From Planctomycetota bacterium (GTDB lineage: Bacteria > Planctomycetota > Phycisphaerae > UBA1845): a DNA stretch of 64,000 bases. Position numbers and translations under genes: made by a program. Shown in pieces: positions 9,680 to 20,100 of this stretch. The notes beneath the pieces were generated by a model, which saw only the letters and a program-made list of their open reading frames with translations, searched no databases and was not told the origin of the DNA. The DNA lies in the NCBI GenBank assembly GCA_016200265.1, contig JACQFE010000012.1:117909-181908 (forward strand), given 5' to 3'. Within the stretch, counting starts at the first letter, position 1. Each line of letters opens with the position of its first letter.

Positions 9680-10246
9680 TCATGGCTCAAGCGACTGCCG
9701 GAGCCAGGCACTCGCGACTCGCCAATCCTCCTTTACGGTTCGCTCGGAGACTTCAAGAACGTGGGATACCTCCGGAACCGACAGCCCGCCAAAGAATCGT
9801 AGCTCGACGACCTTCGCCTGCCGCATCGATCGCGCAGCCAGAGCCTTCAAGGCCTCGTCAAGTTGAAGAAGGTCAACTTCCTCGGGGGCAGCAATCTCTT
9901 TTGCAACTTGAATCGGTAACTTGCGGCGTTCGCCCCCCCTTTTTTCTGCTTTGCGCCGCCGAGCGTGATCAATCAGCACTCGTCTTATCTGCTCGGCCGC
10001 GAGAGCAAGAAACTGCGCTCGACCATGCCACTCGATTTGATCGGCGTCAACAAGTCGTAGGAACACCTCATGCACCAGGGCCGTCGGCTGGAGCGTGTGA
10101 CCGGGTCGCTCATTTCGCAGGTACGATTCGGCCAGGACCCGTAGTTCGTCGTATACGCGGGGAAGGAGCAGCTTCGCGGCCTCGCCATCCCCTGAGCCGA
10201 GCCGGATGGTGAGCCTGGTGGTCTCGGAAACGAACGCAGACAACAA
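9680..10246 (-). CDS. ECF-type RNA polymerase sigma factor, TIGR02999-like (module 2)
   Basis: 188 residues from a probable TTG start at 10246 with a G-rich ribosome site (GGGGGG) 4-5 nt upstream. The sequence fits the planctomycete/acidobacterial sigma group often named TIGR02999: LQPTALVHEVFLRLVD, HGRAQFLALAAEQIRRVLIDHARRRKAEKRGG, and a region 4 with VVELRFFGGLSVPEVSHVL followed by SERTVKEDWRVASAWL. It is followed by the kinase gene on the same strand and faces an HTH gene across a 172-bp divergent region. No anti-sigma gene is adjacent. Confidence 0.88.
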   Translation of the reverse strand: MLSAFVSETTRLTIRLGSGDGEAAKLLLPRVYDELRVLAESYLRNERPGHTLQPTALVHEVFLRLVDADQIEWHGRAQFLALAAEQIRRVLIDHARRRKAEKRGGERRKLPIQVAKEIAAPEEVDLLQLDEALKALAARSMRQAKVVELRFFGGLSVPEVSHVLEVSERTVKEDWRVASAWLRQSLEP

Positions 10247-10418
10247 CGAACCCCCCAGCGCGATAACTCGACCGACGAGAAGGTGCAGTCAAGTCGCAGA
10301 AAATTATTTAACCGCCGATCGCCCCGTTGAGCAACCATTTACGCCTTGTATTCCGTGAAGCGGCCCCCGGACGCTTAGACGTGATCGGCGTCGTTGGATC
10401 AAGGGTATGGAGTAGCGA

Positions 10419-10727
10419 TTGAACGCGAGCAGGCCGACAAAACCGGAAGTCGTTATCCCCGAGTTATTTACAGCTGCTCGGTGGGCCGAACTCGCGGAGA
10501 GGATTGGTCTAACACCGCGGCAGCGTGAGGTCGCCAAGTTGATTTGTCGGAGCTTCACGAACGCCCACATCTCTGCCGAACTTCGGGTGTCATTGGGTAC
10601 GGTGCGGTTGCATGTGGATGCATTATTCAAGAGGTTGGGCGTGCATAGCCGGGTCGGGACGATCGTTCAACTGGTTCTGGCTGATCGAGCGATGGCACGT
10701 GTCAAAGTAAGGGGAAAGGTAACCTAG
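10419..10727 (+). CDS. Single-domain LuxR/GerE-type HTH regulator (module 2)
   Basis: 102 residues from a TTG start at 10419 with GGAG at 10409-10412 (6-nt spacing). It consists of 'ELFTAARWAELAERI' followed by a complete LuxR-type HTH: LTPRQREVAKLICRSFTNAHI, SAELRVSLGTVRLHVDALFKRLGV, and a hydrophobic tail VGTIVQLVLADR. There is no sensory domain. It is the closest visible paralogue of the genes at 2696-3076 and 46244-46531. It diverges from the sigma/kinase pair and sits 160 bp before five tandem secreted-protein genes, the same relation as in module 1. It may act together with the adjacent sigma factor (inference). Confidence 0.78.
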   Translation: MNASRPTKPEVVIPELFTAARWAELAERIGLTPRQREVAKLICRSFTNAHISAELRVSLGTVRLHVDALFKRLGVHSRVGTIVQLVLADRAMARVKVRGKVT

Positions 10728-10887
10728 ATGATCATCCATCTTGAATTTGACGTTTGATTTCCGCGAGAATGGTGACTTTGTCGGATTACAGAAGCCTTTA
10801 ATTCGATGTGTAGGCGACAGTCGAGCTTAAAGATTGAATGAGCGGTTTGAGGCAGGAATTCAGACCGTGACTTGAGGAGCGTGGACG

Positions 10888-11682
10888 ATGAAATCAAGTA
10901 TCGGTTCCTGGGTGGGTGCATGCTTGCCGCGACACGCTGTCGCTTGGATCTGCTTGGTTGCCGTCGTGTTTGTCCAAGTGCCAACGGTAACAGCGCAATC
11001 TTGCGGGTTCTGCCCGATCAACAACCTAAACCTTGACTACTTCAAAGTGCGCTTTCTCAACGATGGCTGCGCAATTGGCGTGGAAGTTCTGGTCAACCCG
11101 ATCAACTGCAACGGAGAACTATATTCCGCGTCTCGCTCGATTCGCGTGTATAAGTACGATTCCAGTGGAACGAACCGAGGACTTGTGGGCGAGGGGGACG
11201 TTCCTTGTGCAGTCGCAGGGCGATGGGGCGTTACGATTCCCATCTCTTGGCCTCAACCAGACGCAGCGCGATTCCAAGTTGAAGCATGGCTCAAGCCGGG
11301 AGATTCAAGCGCTGAGAGCCAATGTAGCAGTGCCACCCCGAAGACACTCAAAGCCGTGCCAGACCCCACTGGCGACAGCGACGCTGACGGCGTCCTCAAT
11401 TGTGCGGACAACTGTCCGACAGTGAAAAACTCCGGGCAAGTCGACGTGGACGCGGACGGCACCGGCGACGCGTGTGATCCGACGAAGGGAGATTTCAACG
11501 GCGACGGTCACATCGATGGGGCCGATTTGCAATTATTGATCCGTTGTTTTCGTGGAGAGGGGGTCAGTGTGCTGCCAGACGGCTGCAGTGACGCGGATGG
11601 ATTCCCCTTCGCAGACCTCGACGGTGACGGCGATGTGGATTTCGATGACCTTGCGGCATTTCAAGTGTTCTTCGGACAATAG
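10888..11682 (+). CDS. Secreted protein with thrombospondin type-3-like and dockerin motifs
   Basis: 264 residues; the ATG at 10888 has GAGGAG upstream. The signal peptide has hydrophobic core WICLVAVVFVQV and probably cleaves after TAQ. A beta-rich domain of about 130 residues with paired Cys follows (SCGFCPINN, GCAIGVEVLVNPINC). Residues about 160-200 hold Ca-binding TSP3-like repeats (DSDADGVLNCADNCPTV and DVDADGTGDACD), and the C-terminus has a pair of dockerin half-repeats (GDFNGDGHIDGADLQLLI and DLDGDGDVDFDDLAAF). It is the first gene of a five-gene run on one strand, 160 bp after the HTH gene, and is exported to the cell surface or medium. The binding partner is unknown. Confidence 0.85.
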   Translation: MKSSIGSWVGACLPRHAVAWICLVAVVFVQVPTVTAQSCGFCPINNLNLDYFKVRFLNDGCAIGVEVLVNPINCNGELYSASRSIRVYKYDSSGTNRGLVGEGDVPCAVAGRWGVTIPISWPQPDAARFQVEAWLKPGDSSAESQCSSATPKTLKAVPDPTGDSDADGVLNCADNCPTVKNSGQVDVDADGTGDACDPTKGDFNGDGHIDGADLQLLIRCFRGEGVSVLPDGCSDADGFPFADLDGDGDVDFDDLAAFQVFFGQ

Positions 11683-11705
11683 GCGAAAAAGAGGGAGAGC
11701 GAATC

Positions 11706-13142
11706 GTGTTACGAAAACAAGCATCGTATGGAACAACGTTGTTTATAACATTCGTTGCCATGCTCGGCGTTCGGGATGTGCGAGCTGAATTCAACAGCGG
11801 CTCCGATGGCTCGGACGGAGCTCTCAATTGCGCCTGGCTGGCTAAAGACCCTGCATTCGACTGCGAGGCAAACTGTCTCGCCGTTGACCCAGACAACCCG
11901 GGCAACGGCCCGTGCACGTTCATTGTCGACCTCTCAAAAGCCAACTCGACACCAGGGACAACTTATCTAACGCCCGGCGGGGACCGAGATGGCGATGGTT
12001 TCGGCGATGGCGTGTACGACGCAAAGCAATGGGCGGTTGTCTATAAGTTTTCTACCATTGACATCCCTGCGAACGTGATCGTGACTTTCAAGAACCATCC
12101 CAGCGGCGCGCCGGTCGTATGGTTGGCGCAAGGCGATGTAAACATTGATGGCAGGATTGAACTCAAGGGCTCGGATGGAGCGGTCGCAGAATCGTGGCCC
12201 GTGTTTTCCGAACCCGGACCGGGCGGTTTCGCCGGTGGAGCACCAGCTGACCTGACGACCCTTGTCGGTTCGGTCGGCTTTGGTCCGGGTTCTTCCGAAA
12301 ATGCTGGCCATGGCAACAACAATCCGAACGCGCATGGGTGTTATTCTGGCATTCTCTGCTATGCGATCGCCAGAGGCTATGGCAATGCCGATATCTTCCC
12401 GCTGATCGGCGGGTCGGGCGGCGGAGTGGCTTCTCCCAACTCCAGCAGCATAAAGGGGGTAACAGGGGGGGCAGGCGGCGGAGCCATCCTCATTGCGACA
12501 AACACCGAAATGAGTTTGTCGAACACTGCGTACATCAATGCAACCGGCGGCGCAGACCTTTGCGCTAGCGGCTATCAAATAAATTTCGCTGGTAGCGGCG
12601 GTGCGATTCGCTTGATTGCCCGATCAAGCATGACCATGAACGGCCTAGTCAACAACGCTGGGGGTTATTCATCTTGTGGGCGGGGATACGGTGGGTATGG
12701 CCGCATTAGGCTCGAGGCCCCGGTCATGACCCCGACCAATCTCGCACAGCCCGCGTATGCCTACACAACCAGCCCAATACCCGGGGAGGTATTCCCTGGG
12801 AGCAATGCCCCGACACTCGAAGTCGTCAGCATCACCACCAACAACAACGTTCCCGTTGCCGCGCCCGCTGATCCTATAGCAGGCCCGGGCACGGTTGAAA
12901 TCCCGTTGGATACGGACCAGGCCTCACAGGTCGTGATTCGGGCGCGAAACATCCCCACAACTACTGCTGCTGGCCCAACCAAGATCACGGTGCGCGTCGT
13001 CCCTTTGCTTGGGAACGAAATCATCGCAACATCGACGGCCTTACAGGCCCAACCGGATGGCACGCTCCGGGCTACGGCCAACATTGCGTTCCCACCTGGG
13101 CGCTCCGAGATTCAGCTCCGCGTCGATTGGACGAATCCATAG
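11706..13142 (+). CDS. Secreted Gly-rich beta-helix-like protein
   Basis: 478 residues from a GTG start at 11706 with GGGAG 8 nt upstream. A signal peptide is present (TTLFITFVAMLGV, cleavage near VRA). The body is Gly/Asn rich with repeats of the type 'GGSGGGVASPNSSSI', 'GGAGGGAILIATNTEMSL' and 'GSGGAIRLIARSSMTMNG'. This pattern occurs in bacterial surface proteins that form beta-solenoids ('GGxGGGxIxIxA'). The last 130 residues form a separate beta-sandwich-like domain (VVIRARNIPTTT, TKITVRVVPLLG). Some residues recall the dockerin-linked exoproteins around it, but no EF-type repeat is complete (GGDRDGDGFGDGVYD is one loop). It lies 23 bp downstream of the previous gene. Confidence 0.75.
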   Translation: MLRKQASYGTTLFITFVAMLGVRDVRAEFNSGSDGSDGALNCAWLAKDPAFDCEANCLAVDPDNPGNGPCTFIVDLSKANSTPGTTYLTPGGDRDGDGFGDGVYDAKQWAVVYKFSTIDIPANVIVTFKNHPSGAPVVWLAQGDVNIDGRIELKGSDGAVAESWPVFSEPGPGGFAGGAPADLTTLVGSVGFGPGSSENAGHGNNNPNAHGCYSGILCYAIARGYGNADIFPLIGGSGGGVASPNSSSIKGVTGGAGGGAILIATNTEMSLSNTAYINATGGADLCASGYQINFAGSGGAIRLIARSSMTMNGLVNNAGGYSSCGRGYGGYGRIRLEAPVMTPTNLAQPAYAYTTSPIPGEVFPGSNAPTLEVVSITTNNNVPVAAPADPIAGPGTVEIPLDTDQASQVVIRARNIPTTTAAGPTKITVRVVPLLGNEIIATSTALQAQPDGTLRATANIAFPPGRSEIQLRVDWTNP

Positions 13143-13222
13143 GGCGACCATCGGAACACGAAAACAACTTCATCGTTTTCTAAAGTTGAGATCATCAGGA
13201 TGGCGAGCAAGGGAACTTTACG

Positions 13223-15187
13223 ATGCCGACAATGCACCTGAATGTGAGATGCTGTGGCATGATCACGCTTGCGGCGGGTATTATCTTGCTGGGGGCTGGC
13301 GACGCGCCATCTCTGGCCGCGGCGCCGGAACCCGTCGCGGATTTCACTTGGATCCAATCTATCTCCAGGGCATTCACGGTGAACAATGCGTTCGTCGTGG
13401 AGAGTTTCCCGTTCACCCAATCAATCTCCAGGTCATTGACAGTAAGCAATGCGTTCATTGAGGACACATTTCCCTATACGGAGGCCAATTCAGCGTCGAT
13501 GACTGTCGAGAACCGCACGACTGTGAAAGTACCCATTCAAGAAGCCATTTCACGCGGGCTTACGGTGGAAAACGGTGCCACGCAGAAAATTACGTTCACG
13601 GAAGCGATTTCCCGCTCATACACAGTAAATAACGCCACGACACAGAAGGCTGTACCGACGGAGGCGATTTCACGTGCCTCAACTGTGCTCAACCATCCCG
13701 AACTTCGCCTGGAAGTGCAATCGCAAGCCGGTGCGTCGGTCGTCTATGCTCGATGCGGAGAGACAGTCGATTACCAGGTTCTGGGGACGTTGAGCGACAA
13801 GAACAACCGGGGGCTGGCACTAAGCGTCTTTGATTTGCGATACGAAGGCGGCGTCCTTTCGCCCGTGAGGGTGCCCAACGGCACACCGTCGTGCAACAAT
13901 CCGATGGTGAACTTCGTTGCCCCGGCGGGTTTCACCGAGTCGGCAGGTTTCGGCGGGCAACCCGTTCCTGCTGAAGGACCGCAATGCGGTTTCCCAAGCG
14001 GGAGACCCGCAGGCTTGAAACGTGTCGGCGGTATTCAAAATTCCTTTTGCAAGGCGGCCCGACAGGATTCGCTCGGACACTTTCAAGCGTGCTTCGCGGG
14101 TCCCGGCGCGAATCCGACACCGCCACCACCCTTGACGACGGCGAGCTGTCTCACCGATGCCGATGAAGACCACGACGGCGACGTCGATTTGTTTGACTTC
14201 GCGCGAGCGCAGATAGATTTCCAAGTCTCTTTTGCGGGCGATTTTCTTCCGGGCGTCGCTCTACCTAGCGGCTGCGGACCGGCGGTGATTGCCGAAGGAA
14301 GCCTGGTCGCGCCAACGGCTCCGGGGCGGTACCATGTTTGGGTTGAAGGCGCCCGGGCCAATGCCGTTGCGAGCGATGCAACCGGAAATCCATTCTGGCG
14401 TATTCGACCGACCGTGGTGGATGTTTTCAATGGCCTGATTGTGGAGGTTGGCGAAGATCGTTGCACGCATCCGGAAGAATTCGATTTCTTCCTGGTAACG
14501 GAATGCTTAAGCGGGCCGGGCGTTGAACCCACGCCGGATCCAACCTTTGTCGACGCACCGACTTGTCTTGGCGCCTTTGACGAAGACAACGACGGCGACG
14601 TCGATATGCAAGATGTTGCCCAGCTGATGATCGACTATCGGCCGGCCCCTTGTATGTCGCAGCAGATTATGTCGGCCGCGTCGCCGCACAACTGCGTCAT
14701 CGACGCAAGCCAACCATTTGGACCCACTGGCCAGAATCCAAAAGGCTTTACCTCGATCACACTGAATATGCGATGTCCGACCACAGGTCTGGCGCCGTCA
14801 GAGTTTGCCATCAGCACTGTCCCACAAAATTCGGCGCCGACAATTCTGACCGCCACACCGTCAGGCCGTGACGTGACATTGGCACTGAGTGGGCCGATAC
14901 CTCCCGGAAGCTGGGCGTGCTTCACGCACACTGCGAGCAACACCAAGGCCTGCATTGGGTTTCTGCCGGGTGACGTTGATCGAAACGGAATCGTAGCTGT
15001 TGCAGACGAGGCGCTTCTACGAAGTTGCCTGACAGGTGCGTCGTGTCCAACTGACTTGTGCGACATCAACCGCGATGGAGTGTGCAATGACGCTGACGTA
15101 ACTCGTTTAGAAGATCTGTTCTACGGCAACTTTCATTATCACCCTTGGCTGGGCAGTTCGCTGCCTGTCTGCCCGTTGGGACCGTGA
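13223..15187 (+). CDS. Secreted dockerin protein with N-terminal 'EAISR' tandem repeats
   Basis: 654 residues. The ATG at 13223 has AAGGGA about 9 nt upstream. After the signal peptide (ITLAAGIILLGAG) come six tandem repeats of 20-21 residues (about 41-160) with the core '[ET]xxSRxxTVxN', such as TEAISRSYTVNNATTQK. A beta-rich domain of about 130 residues follows. Three Ca-binding regions then interrupt further beta domains: DADEDHDGDVDLFDFARA, FDEDNDGDVDMQDVAQL, and a C-terminal pair GDVDRNGIVAVADEALL and DINRDGVCNDADVTRL. It is the third gene of the run. No enzyme motif is visible; an adhesive or scaffold role is inferred. Confidence 0.8.
   Translation: MPTMHLNVRCCGMITLAAGIILLGAGDAPSLAAAPEPVADFTWIQSISRAFTVNNAFVVESFPFTQSISRSLTVSNAFIEDTFPYTEANSASMTVENRTTVKVPIQEAISRGLTVENGATQKITFTEAISRSYTVNNATTQKAVPTEAISRASTVLNHPELRLEVQSQAGASVVYARCGETVDYQVLGTLSDKNNRGLALSVFDLRYEGGVLSPVRVPNGTPSCNNPMVNFVAPAGFTESAGFGGQPVPAEGPQCGFPSGRPAGLKRVGGIQNSFCKAARQDSLGHFQACFAGPGANPTPPPPLTTASCLTDADEDHDGDVDLFDFARAQIDFQVSFAGDFLPGVALPSGCGPAVIAEGSLVAPTAPGRYHVWVEGARANAVASDATGNPFWRIRPTVVDVFNGLIVEVGEDRCTHPEEFDFFLVTECLSGPGVEPTPDPTFVDAPTCLGAFDEDNDGDVDMQDVAQLMIDYRPAPCMSQQIMSAASPHNCVIDASQPFGPTGQNPKGFTSITLNMRCPTTGLAPSEFAISTVPQNSAPTILTATPSGRDVTLALSGPIPPGSWACFTHTASNTKACIGFLPGDVDRNGIVAVADEALLRSCLTGASCPTDLCDINRDGVCNDADVTRLEDLFYGNFHYHPWLGSSLPVCPLGP
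13343..13702 (+). repeat. Six tandem 60-63 bp coding repeats ('EAISR' units)
   Basis: The repeats lie within the dockerin protein gene at 13223. Units begin FTWIQSISR, FPFTQSISR, FPYTEANSA, PIQEAISR, TFTEAISR and AVPTEAISR, each followed by 'xxTVxN'. The DNA of the units has diverged while the protein core is kept, which points to selection on the protein rather than recent duplication. Similar 'EAISRExSVFND' repeats are, from memory, frequent in planctomycete and verrucomicrobial exoproteins; their function is unknown. Confidence 0.75.
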
Positions 15188-15253
15188 GAGATGACGAAAA
15201 GCAGGAGGAAGCAATTATTCGTTGACCATATTGGTTGAATCGGAGTGTGTGCA

Positions 15254-17128
15254 ATGCGTCTTAACAGATGTTTCCTTTTCTCGGCCGTGGCGTTGGCTTT
15301 CATTTTGCTGCCAACCAACGTCTTCGCAACTCTTCCCGATTCCGACGGTGATGGCGACGTTGATCTCCACGACGTAGCCGCATTCGCAAACTGCTTCGGC
15401 ACCGTGGTTAGTCCAGCGTGTACGATGTTTGACAGCGACGCAGACGGCAACGTTAATCTAACAGATTGGATAGCATTCAGCGCGACATTTTACGGCGCTT
15501 TTTCACCGTGCCCAAGCAATGTTGTCATTTCTCCGGCTGCAGGCTCTAACATTCCTGCTTCGCTGGTTACGGTCTTCGGCCAAGTACCACCAGGCGCTTC
15601 AAACGTCTCGGTTCAGGCCGCGGTTCTCGGCTTTCCGCAGGGCGACAGCAAGTATTTCGCGCCGAATGTTGGTCTCGTCTCCGGGCCCAATGTTCTGCGC
15701 GTTGATGGTGTTGACGCCTCGGAAAATGTCATTTGCTCACGCCTTGTCCAAGTCAATCGAACCGGCGACGCGGGACCCTTAACTCTGCTTTTGTCTCCTC
15801 AGTCCGGGCCTCCCGGTACTCAAGTAACTGCGACTGTTGAGACTTCCTTGGCCATCCAAGAATTGCGATTCGATTTCACTGGAGATGGAGTCACGGACTT
15901 AACAACGAATTCGAGCCATGCCTCGTTGAGTTTTGACAATCCTGGACGATTCGCCGTTTTTGCAGTTGCGAAGACTATAGACGGTTTGTACTTCTCAAAT
16001 CTTCTGCCAACGAATTATGTTTATTCCTCGATTGTTGTCATCGGCGCTCAGCCGCAAACCACCGCGACCGCGAAAATCGACCAACCCGTCGATATCGCCT
16101 CCGCGCCCACTGGCGAGCTCTTCGTGATTGGAGCGGATTCGGTTCTGACCAAACTAGACGCTTCACTGAACGTTTTTACAACCGTCACGCTCGCTGGCTT
16201 AACGACACCGGCCGGCCTAGCGATATCAAGCAAAGGAGAGTTCTTTGTTGCCGATTCGGGGAGCCACCGCATCGCCAAGTTCAATCCTGACGGCACGCCG
16301 ACAACTGATTTCGGAATCGCTGGATTTGCAGGGCGCGAAGGCGCCGGGCTTGGCCAGTTCGAGTCACCAATGGACGTGGCCACCGACTCAGACGGCAATA
16401 TCTATGTGGCAGATTCGGGTAACTCACGCCTCGTCAAGCTTAACAAGAACGGCAGGTGGATGAAAAGCGTGGGGATTACACCTTCCCCGACGAGCATCGC
16501 GCAAAGTGCGGCGCGCCTCTATTCGGTTGACGGCCAGGACCACATATTTGTGTATGACAAGAATTTGGCGCAGATTGACGCTCTTGTCATCGCAGGCCAA
16601 AGCCTTGAATCAATTTCGGCAGGCTCCAATCTGCTTGCAGTTTCACCAACCGGCGTAGACGCACGGGACACTATTGGCGACTTCATTACCCATTTTCCGA
16701 ACCAACCCGGAGTTAAGGCAACTGCAGGATTGTTCCTTCCAAATACCGACGGCACGTCTGCTGTGCTGATTGATCATGCCTCCGGAAGTATCATTCGAGT
16801 CGATGTCACATCGGACCGATCCGGAACATCTCCTTTGGACGTTTGGCAGCAACTGTTGAATCTTCTCCAGGCCGGGCGCGCACAAGACGTTCAGCAGGCC
16901 AAACTACTGATAACGCCTACCCTGCAACAACGCCTCGGCGATCTCTCTGACTCCAACCAGAGAGAGAGCGTTGTGGACTGGCTGAAACAGTACCATGATT
17001 TTCACCTATACATTCGCAATGAAAGGACCGCGTACTACGATGCGACGATTGGGGCAATCCAGGACACAGTTTCCGTCGTATTCGCTCGGGTCGCACTATC
17101 CGGGCAATGGCAACTTGCAGGCATCTAA
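15254..17128 (+). CDS. Secreted NHL-repeat protein with N-terminal dockerin motifs
   Basis: 624 residues. The ATG at 15254 is chosen because GGAG at 15242-15245 is 8 nt upstream; a GTG at 15245 would overlap that site. The signal peptide (FLFSAVALAFILLP) is followed directly by two dockerin half-repeats (DSDGDGDVDLHDVAAFAN and FDSDADGNVNLTDWIAFS). An Ig/PKD-like region comes next (about 90-260), then a beta-propeller with NHL-type blades (about 270-420): TPAGLAISSKGEFFVADSG and SPMDVATDSDGNIYVADSG. The C-terminal 90 residues are helical (LLNLLQAGRAQDVQQAKLL). The N-terminal placement of the dockerin is unusual; in its neighbours it is C-terminal. It is the fourth gene of the run. Confidence 0.82.
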   Translation: MRLNRCFLFSAVALAFILLPTNVFATLPDSDGDGDVDLHDVAAFANCFGTVVSPACTMFDSDADGNVNLTDWIAFSATFYGAFSPCPSNVVISPAAGSNIPASLVTVFGQVPPGASNVSVQAAVLGFPQGDSKYFAPNVGLVSGPNVLRVDGVDASENVICSRLVQVNRTGDAGPLTLLLSPQSGPPGTQVTATVETSLAIQELRFDFTGDGVTDLTTNSSHASLSFDNPGRFAVFAVAKTIDGLYFSNLLPTNYVYSSIVVIGAQPQTTATAKIDQPVDIASAPTGELFVIGADSVLTKLDASLNVFTTVTLAGLTTPAGLAISSKGEFFVADSGSHRIAKFNPDGTPTTDFGIAGFAGREGAGLGQFESPMDVATDSDGNIYVADSGNSRLVKLNKNGRWMKSVGITPSPTSIAQSAARLYSVDGQDHIFVYDKNLAQIDALVIAGQSLESISAGSNLLAVSPTGVDARDTIGDFITHFPNQPGVKATAGLFLPNTDGTSAVLIDHASGSIIRVDVTSDRSGTSPLDVWQQLLNLLQAGRAQDVQQAKLLITPTLQQRLGDLSDSNQRESVVDWLKQYHDFHLYIRNERTAYYDATIGAIQDTVSVVFARVALSGQWQLAGI

Positions 17129-17156
17129 AGGCCGCGCGGGTGCGGAGATCAGAAAA

Positions 17157-20100
17157 ATGAGTTCTCGTAATCGATTGGCGAGCGTTTCAGCGATTCCTCT
17201 GCTTCTTTGCATCGTTCAAGTCGCCTCAGCACACGAAGTTGCGGCTCACGCCATTGTTTCCGATAGAGCTCTTCAACTAGCCGCGCGCATGCAAGATTTC
17301 CTAAGTGATATAAAACAAGACGACGTTAAGCTCCACGACCTAAAGGCCCTGAAGCTGTCCGAGGCCGGCGACTACTCACTCCCTCATTTCGTTGGCCACG
17401 AGATGGGCGAACCGTACTACAGCCAACTCACAGCTGCGGGTTTACTCGACCTAAACACAGACTATCGAGGTCTAGTGCTCGCAGGGGCTATCACAGAGGA
17501 CAAGGACGAACGGCCACTCAACCATTTTTACCTACCGATCGACGATTCCCATGGGATGCCTCTAAGGCCTACGTTGTCAGCTCCACCGCGGCGCATGATT
17601 GGTCCTCTCTTCAACACCGATGCAGTTAATTGGGCATTTGATGATCTGGGCAACACCTATGGTTGGAACACGGCCCTTTCGGATCTGTACGATGGTTTGA
17701 CTAACCGCTGCCCCGAAGATCGGCTCAGATCACTTGCGCGTGCGTTTTATGATCTCGGCCATATTATTCACTTGCTTCAAGACATGACGCAGCCTGGGCA
17801 CGTCCGCAACAATGCGCATGGTTGGATAGGTCTTCATGGCTATAATCCATTCGTGGGCATTAGGGATACATCACCATTTGAAGTCTATTTCCAGGAACAT
17901 TCTGACCTGGTCCGGGGCATTCTGGCCACCTATGGCCCCGGCTTGGTTGTCAGCAATGTTCCTTGGTTGTCAACGCCAAAGGAGTTCTTCTACAAGAATG
18001 CGATCTATACAGCGGTGAATTTCTTTAGCGAAGATACGATTCGCGACTGTCGCTGTTGCTGCGCGGACAATGCATGCCATCCTGCAGTATGTCGTTCCTG
18101 TTGTCTGGGCTTGACCTGCTGCGATGACGAATGCGATGTGTCAAGCAACTTCTGTTGGTCGGCCGACTATCCGCCGACCTTCTCTCCGCCATTGGCGTTG
18201 GCACGGTCCCAGTCCACGTCTTCGTGGTATGTCAAGAACGTCAACGTCAGTGATTCGAGCGCAGGTAACGTCGCCAGGATCGAACGTGCGCTCAGAGGAA
18301 GCTCGCCATACGAGCTAGCTCTTGACAGCGCAAGGCCGGACGGTGATCACGCCGTATTGATGAGCAATGGGACCGCGCTCTTTCCGAGAGCAGTGTTAGC
18401 CTCGGCAGGTCTGCTTGATTACTTCTTTCGCGCTCGCTTAAGCGTTACAATTGATACTCACGGTGTCCCGCCACCGTTGCCGGGCGGCTACCTGGCGGTG
18501 ACGTATCACATTACCAACGTTTCTGCTCCGGCGCCCCAAGGCGCGGACGCAACGATGTACAAGGACGCCGTCACCCTTCATCTGAACACATCCTGCGAGA
18601 ACTGCGCTCTTTTGAGGCTTTTCGCGGAACGCGCCGACGGCACGCGATTCGGACCATTGGTCATCACCGTCCAGAGCAACGATACACTTGCACCAGGAGA
18701 AGAGGTTTCATTGACTGCAGAATATCCGTCGTCGGCGGCGTTGGACGATGGCTCACATATGAGGTGTGATCTGCGGACGGTCATCGTATTCGACGGCATG
18801 ATCGGAAGTGAGCGTGGCATTGCCGCGGCAATCGCAGATACTGGCTCTGGCCCGTGCGGAGACACGTGTCCACTCCCGTCGCGCTCGTCCGCGGGCATAT
18901 CCCCTTGCGGAGCGACGCGGGTATCGACATCGGCGCAGCCTTCAACGCCGCGCGCCATTGGGAGGATTGCGGCCTCTACAGGCGACCCTGGTATTCTGGC
19001 AATTGACCGGTACCCGTCCATCAACGACTACGGGATGGTGGCGTTCACGGGACGCGACACGAACGGCAGCGGCGCTTTCGTTGCTGATCCCGCAGATGAC
19101 CTACCAAAGCGGGTGACGTTTTTCAGTCCCGTGCGGACATTCAGCGGTGCATCTATCACTGGGACGACAGCGGGCACGTCTGAACTGGCGACCCAAGAAC
19201 AATGCGATCCCTTATCGAACTGCGGCGGGCTGCCCTATTACGCGGTACGAAGGTGGGCTGCCGACGGGTCGCGTTCCTACACGTTAATCGGCGAATCCCC
19301 GGGCGATTTCGACTCGACGGCCGGAACGATCGTCGCGAACAATGTTGACATCAATAGCTCGGGCGTCGTGGCTTTTCCTGCTGTGAAGGACGGAGGAACC
19401 GAACTTTTTGCGGGAGCCCTGCAGCCGCCAACGAACTTAACCCCCGGGGCCGGGGTGAACCTCGGAAATATCAAGCCGTCGATTTCGGATACGAATGGTA
19501 TTGTCATCCGAAGTAAACTAGGGAGCATAGTCATCTATGCGGATCCATCTGCCACTGTTCGGCGTGTCGCGGGACCTGCAGATGGTTTTACAAGCCTCGG
19601 TCTTAGCCCTGCGATCAGTCCCAATGGAACGATTGTGGCGTTCGCCGGCGTCTTGGACGCAACACATGCGATTGCATACGGAATTACGCCTGGAGAGGGA
19701 GTTTTCGCGGCCATCGATCGAACGAATCATTGGGAGTATCATCGATTGGCAGGGAAATCTGGCAACCAATATCTTGATCCCGGTGAAACATGCATCGAAA
19801 GAAACAACGACAACAACGTGTGCGATCTGAATCCAAACGATCCGGCTCATTCGGACATTGACCAAGGCCTAGTTGCGTCGTTTCTCATGGACGAGCGGTT
19901 AGGCGTAAATGACCGAGGGAAGGTGGTGTTTCTAGCGATTAGCACTGAAAACCTAAAGGGCTTGTACACCAATTATCTCAACCTGGTCAACGACCCCATA
20001 GACGTTGGGAATCCAGGCATTGTCGTGAAAAAATTGGATGAACTGATTGGCAGCGAAGGTGAAGACTTGGGCCCCATCGAAGACTTGTCCATTTACAAGC

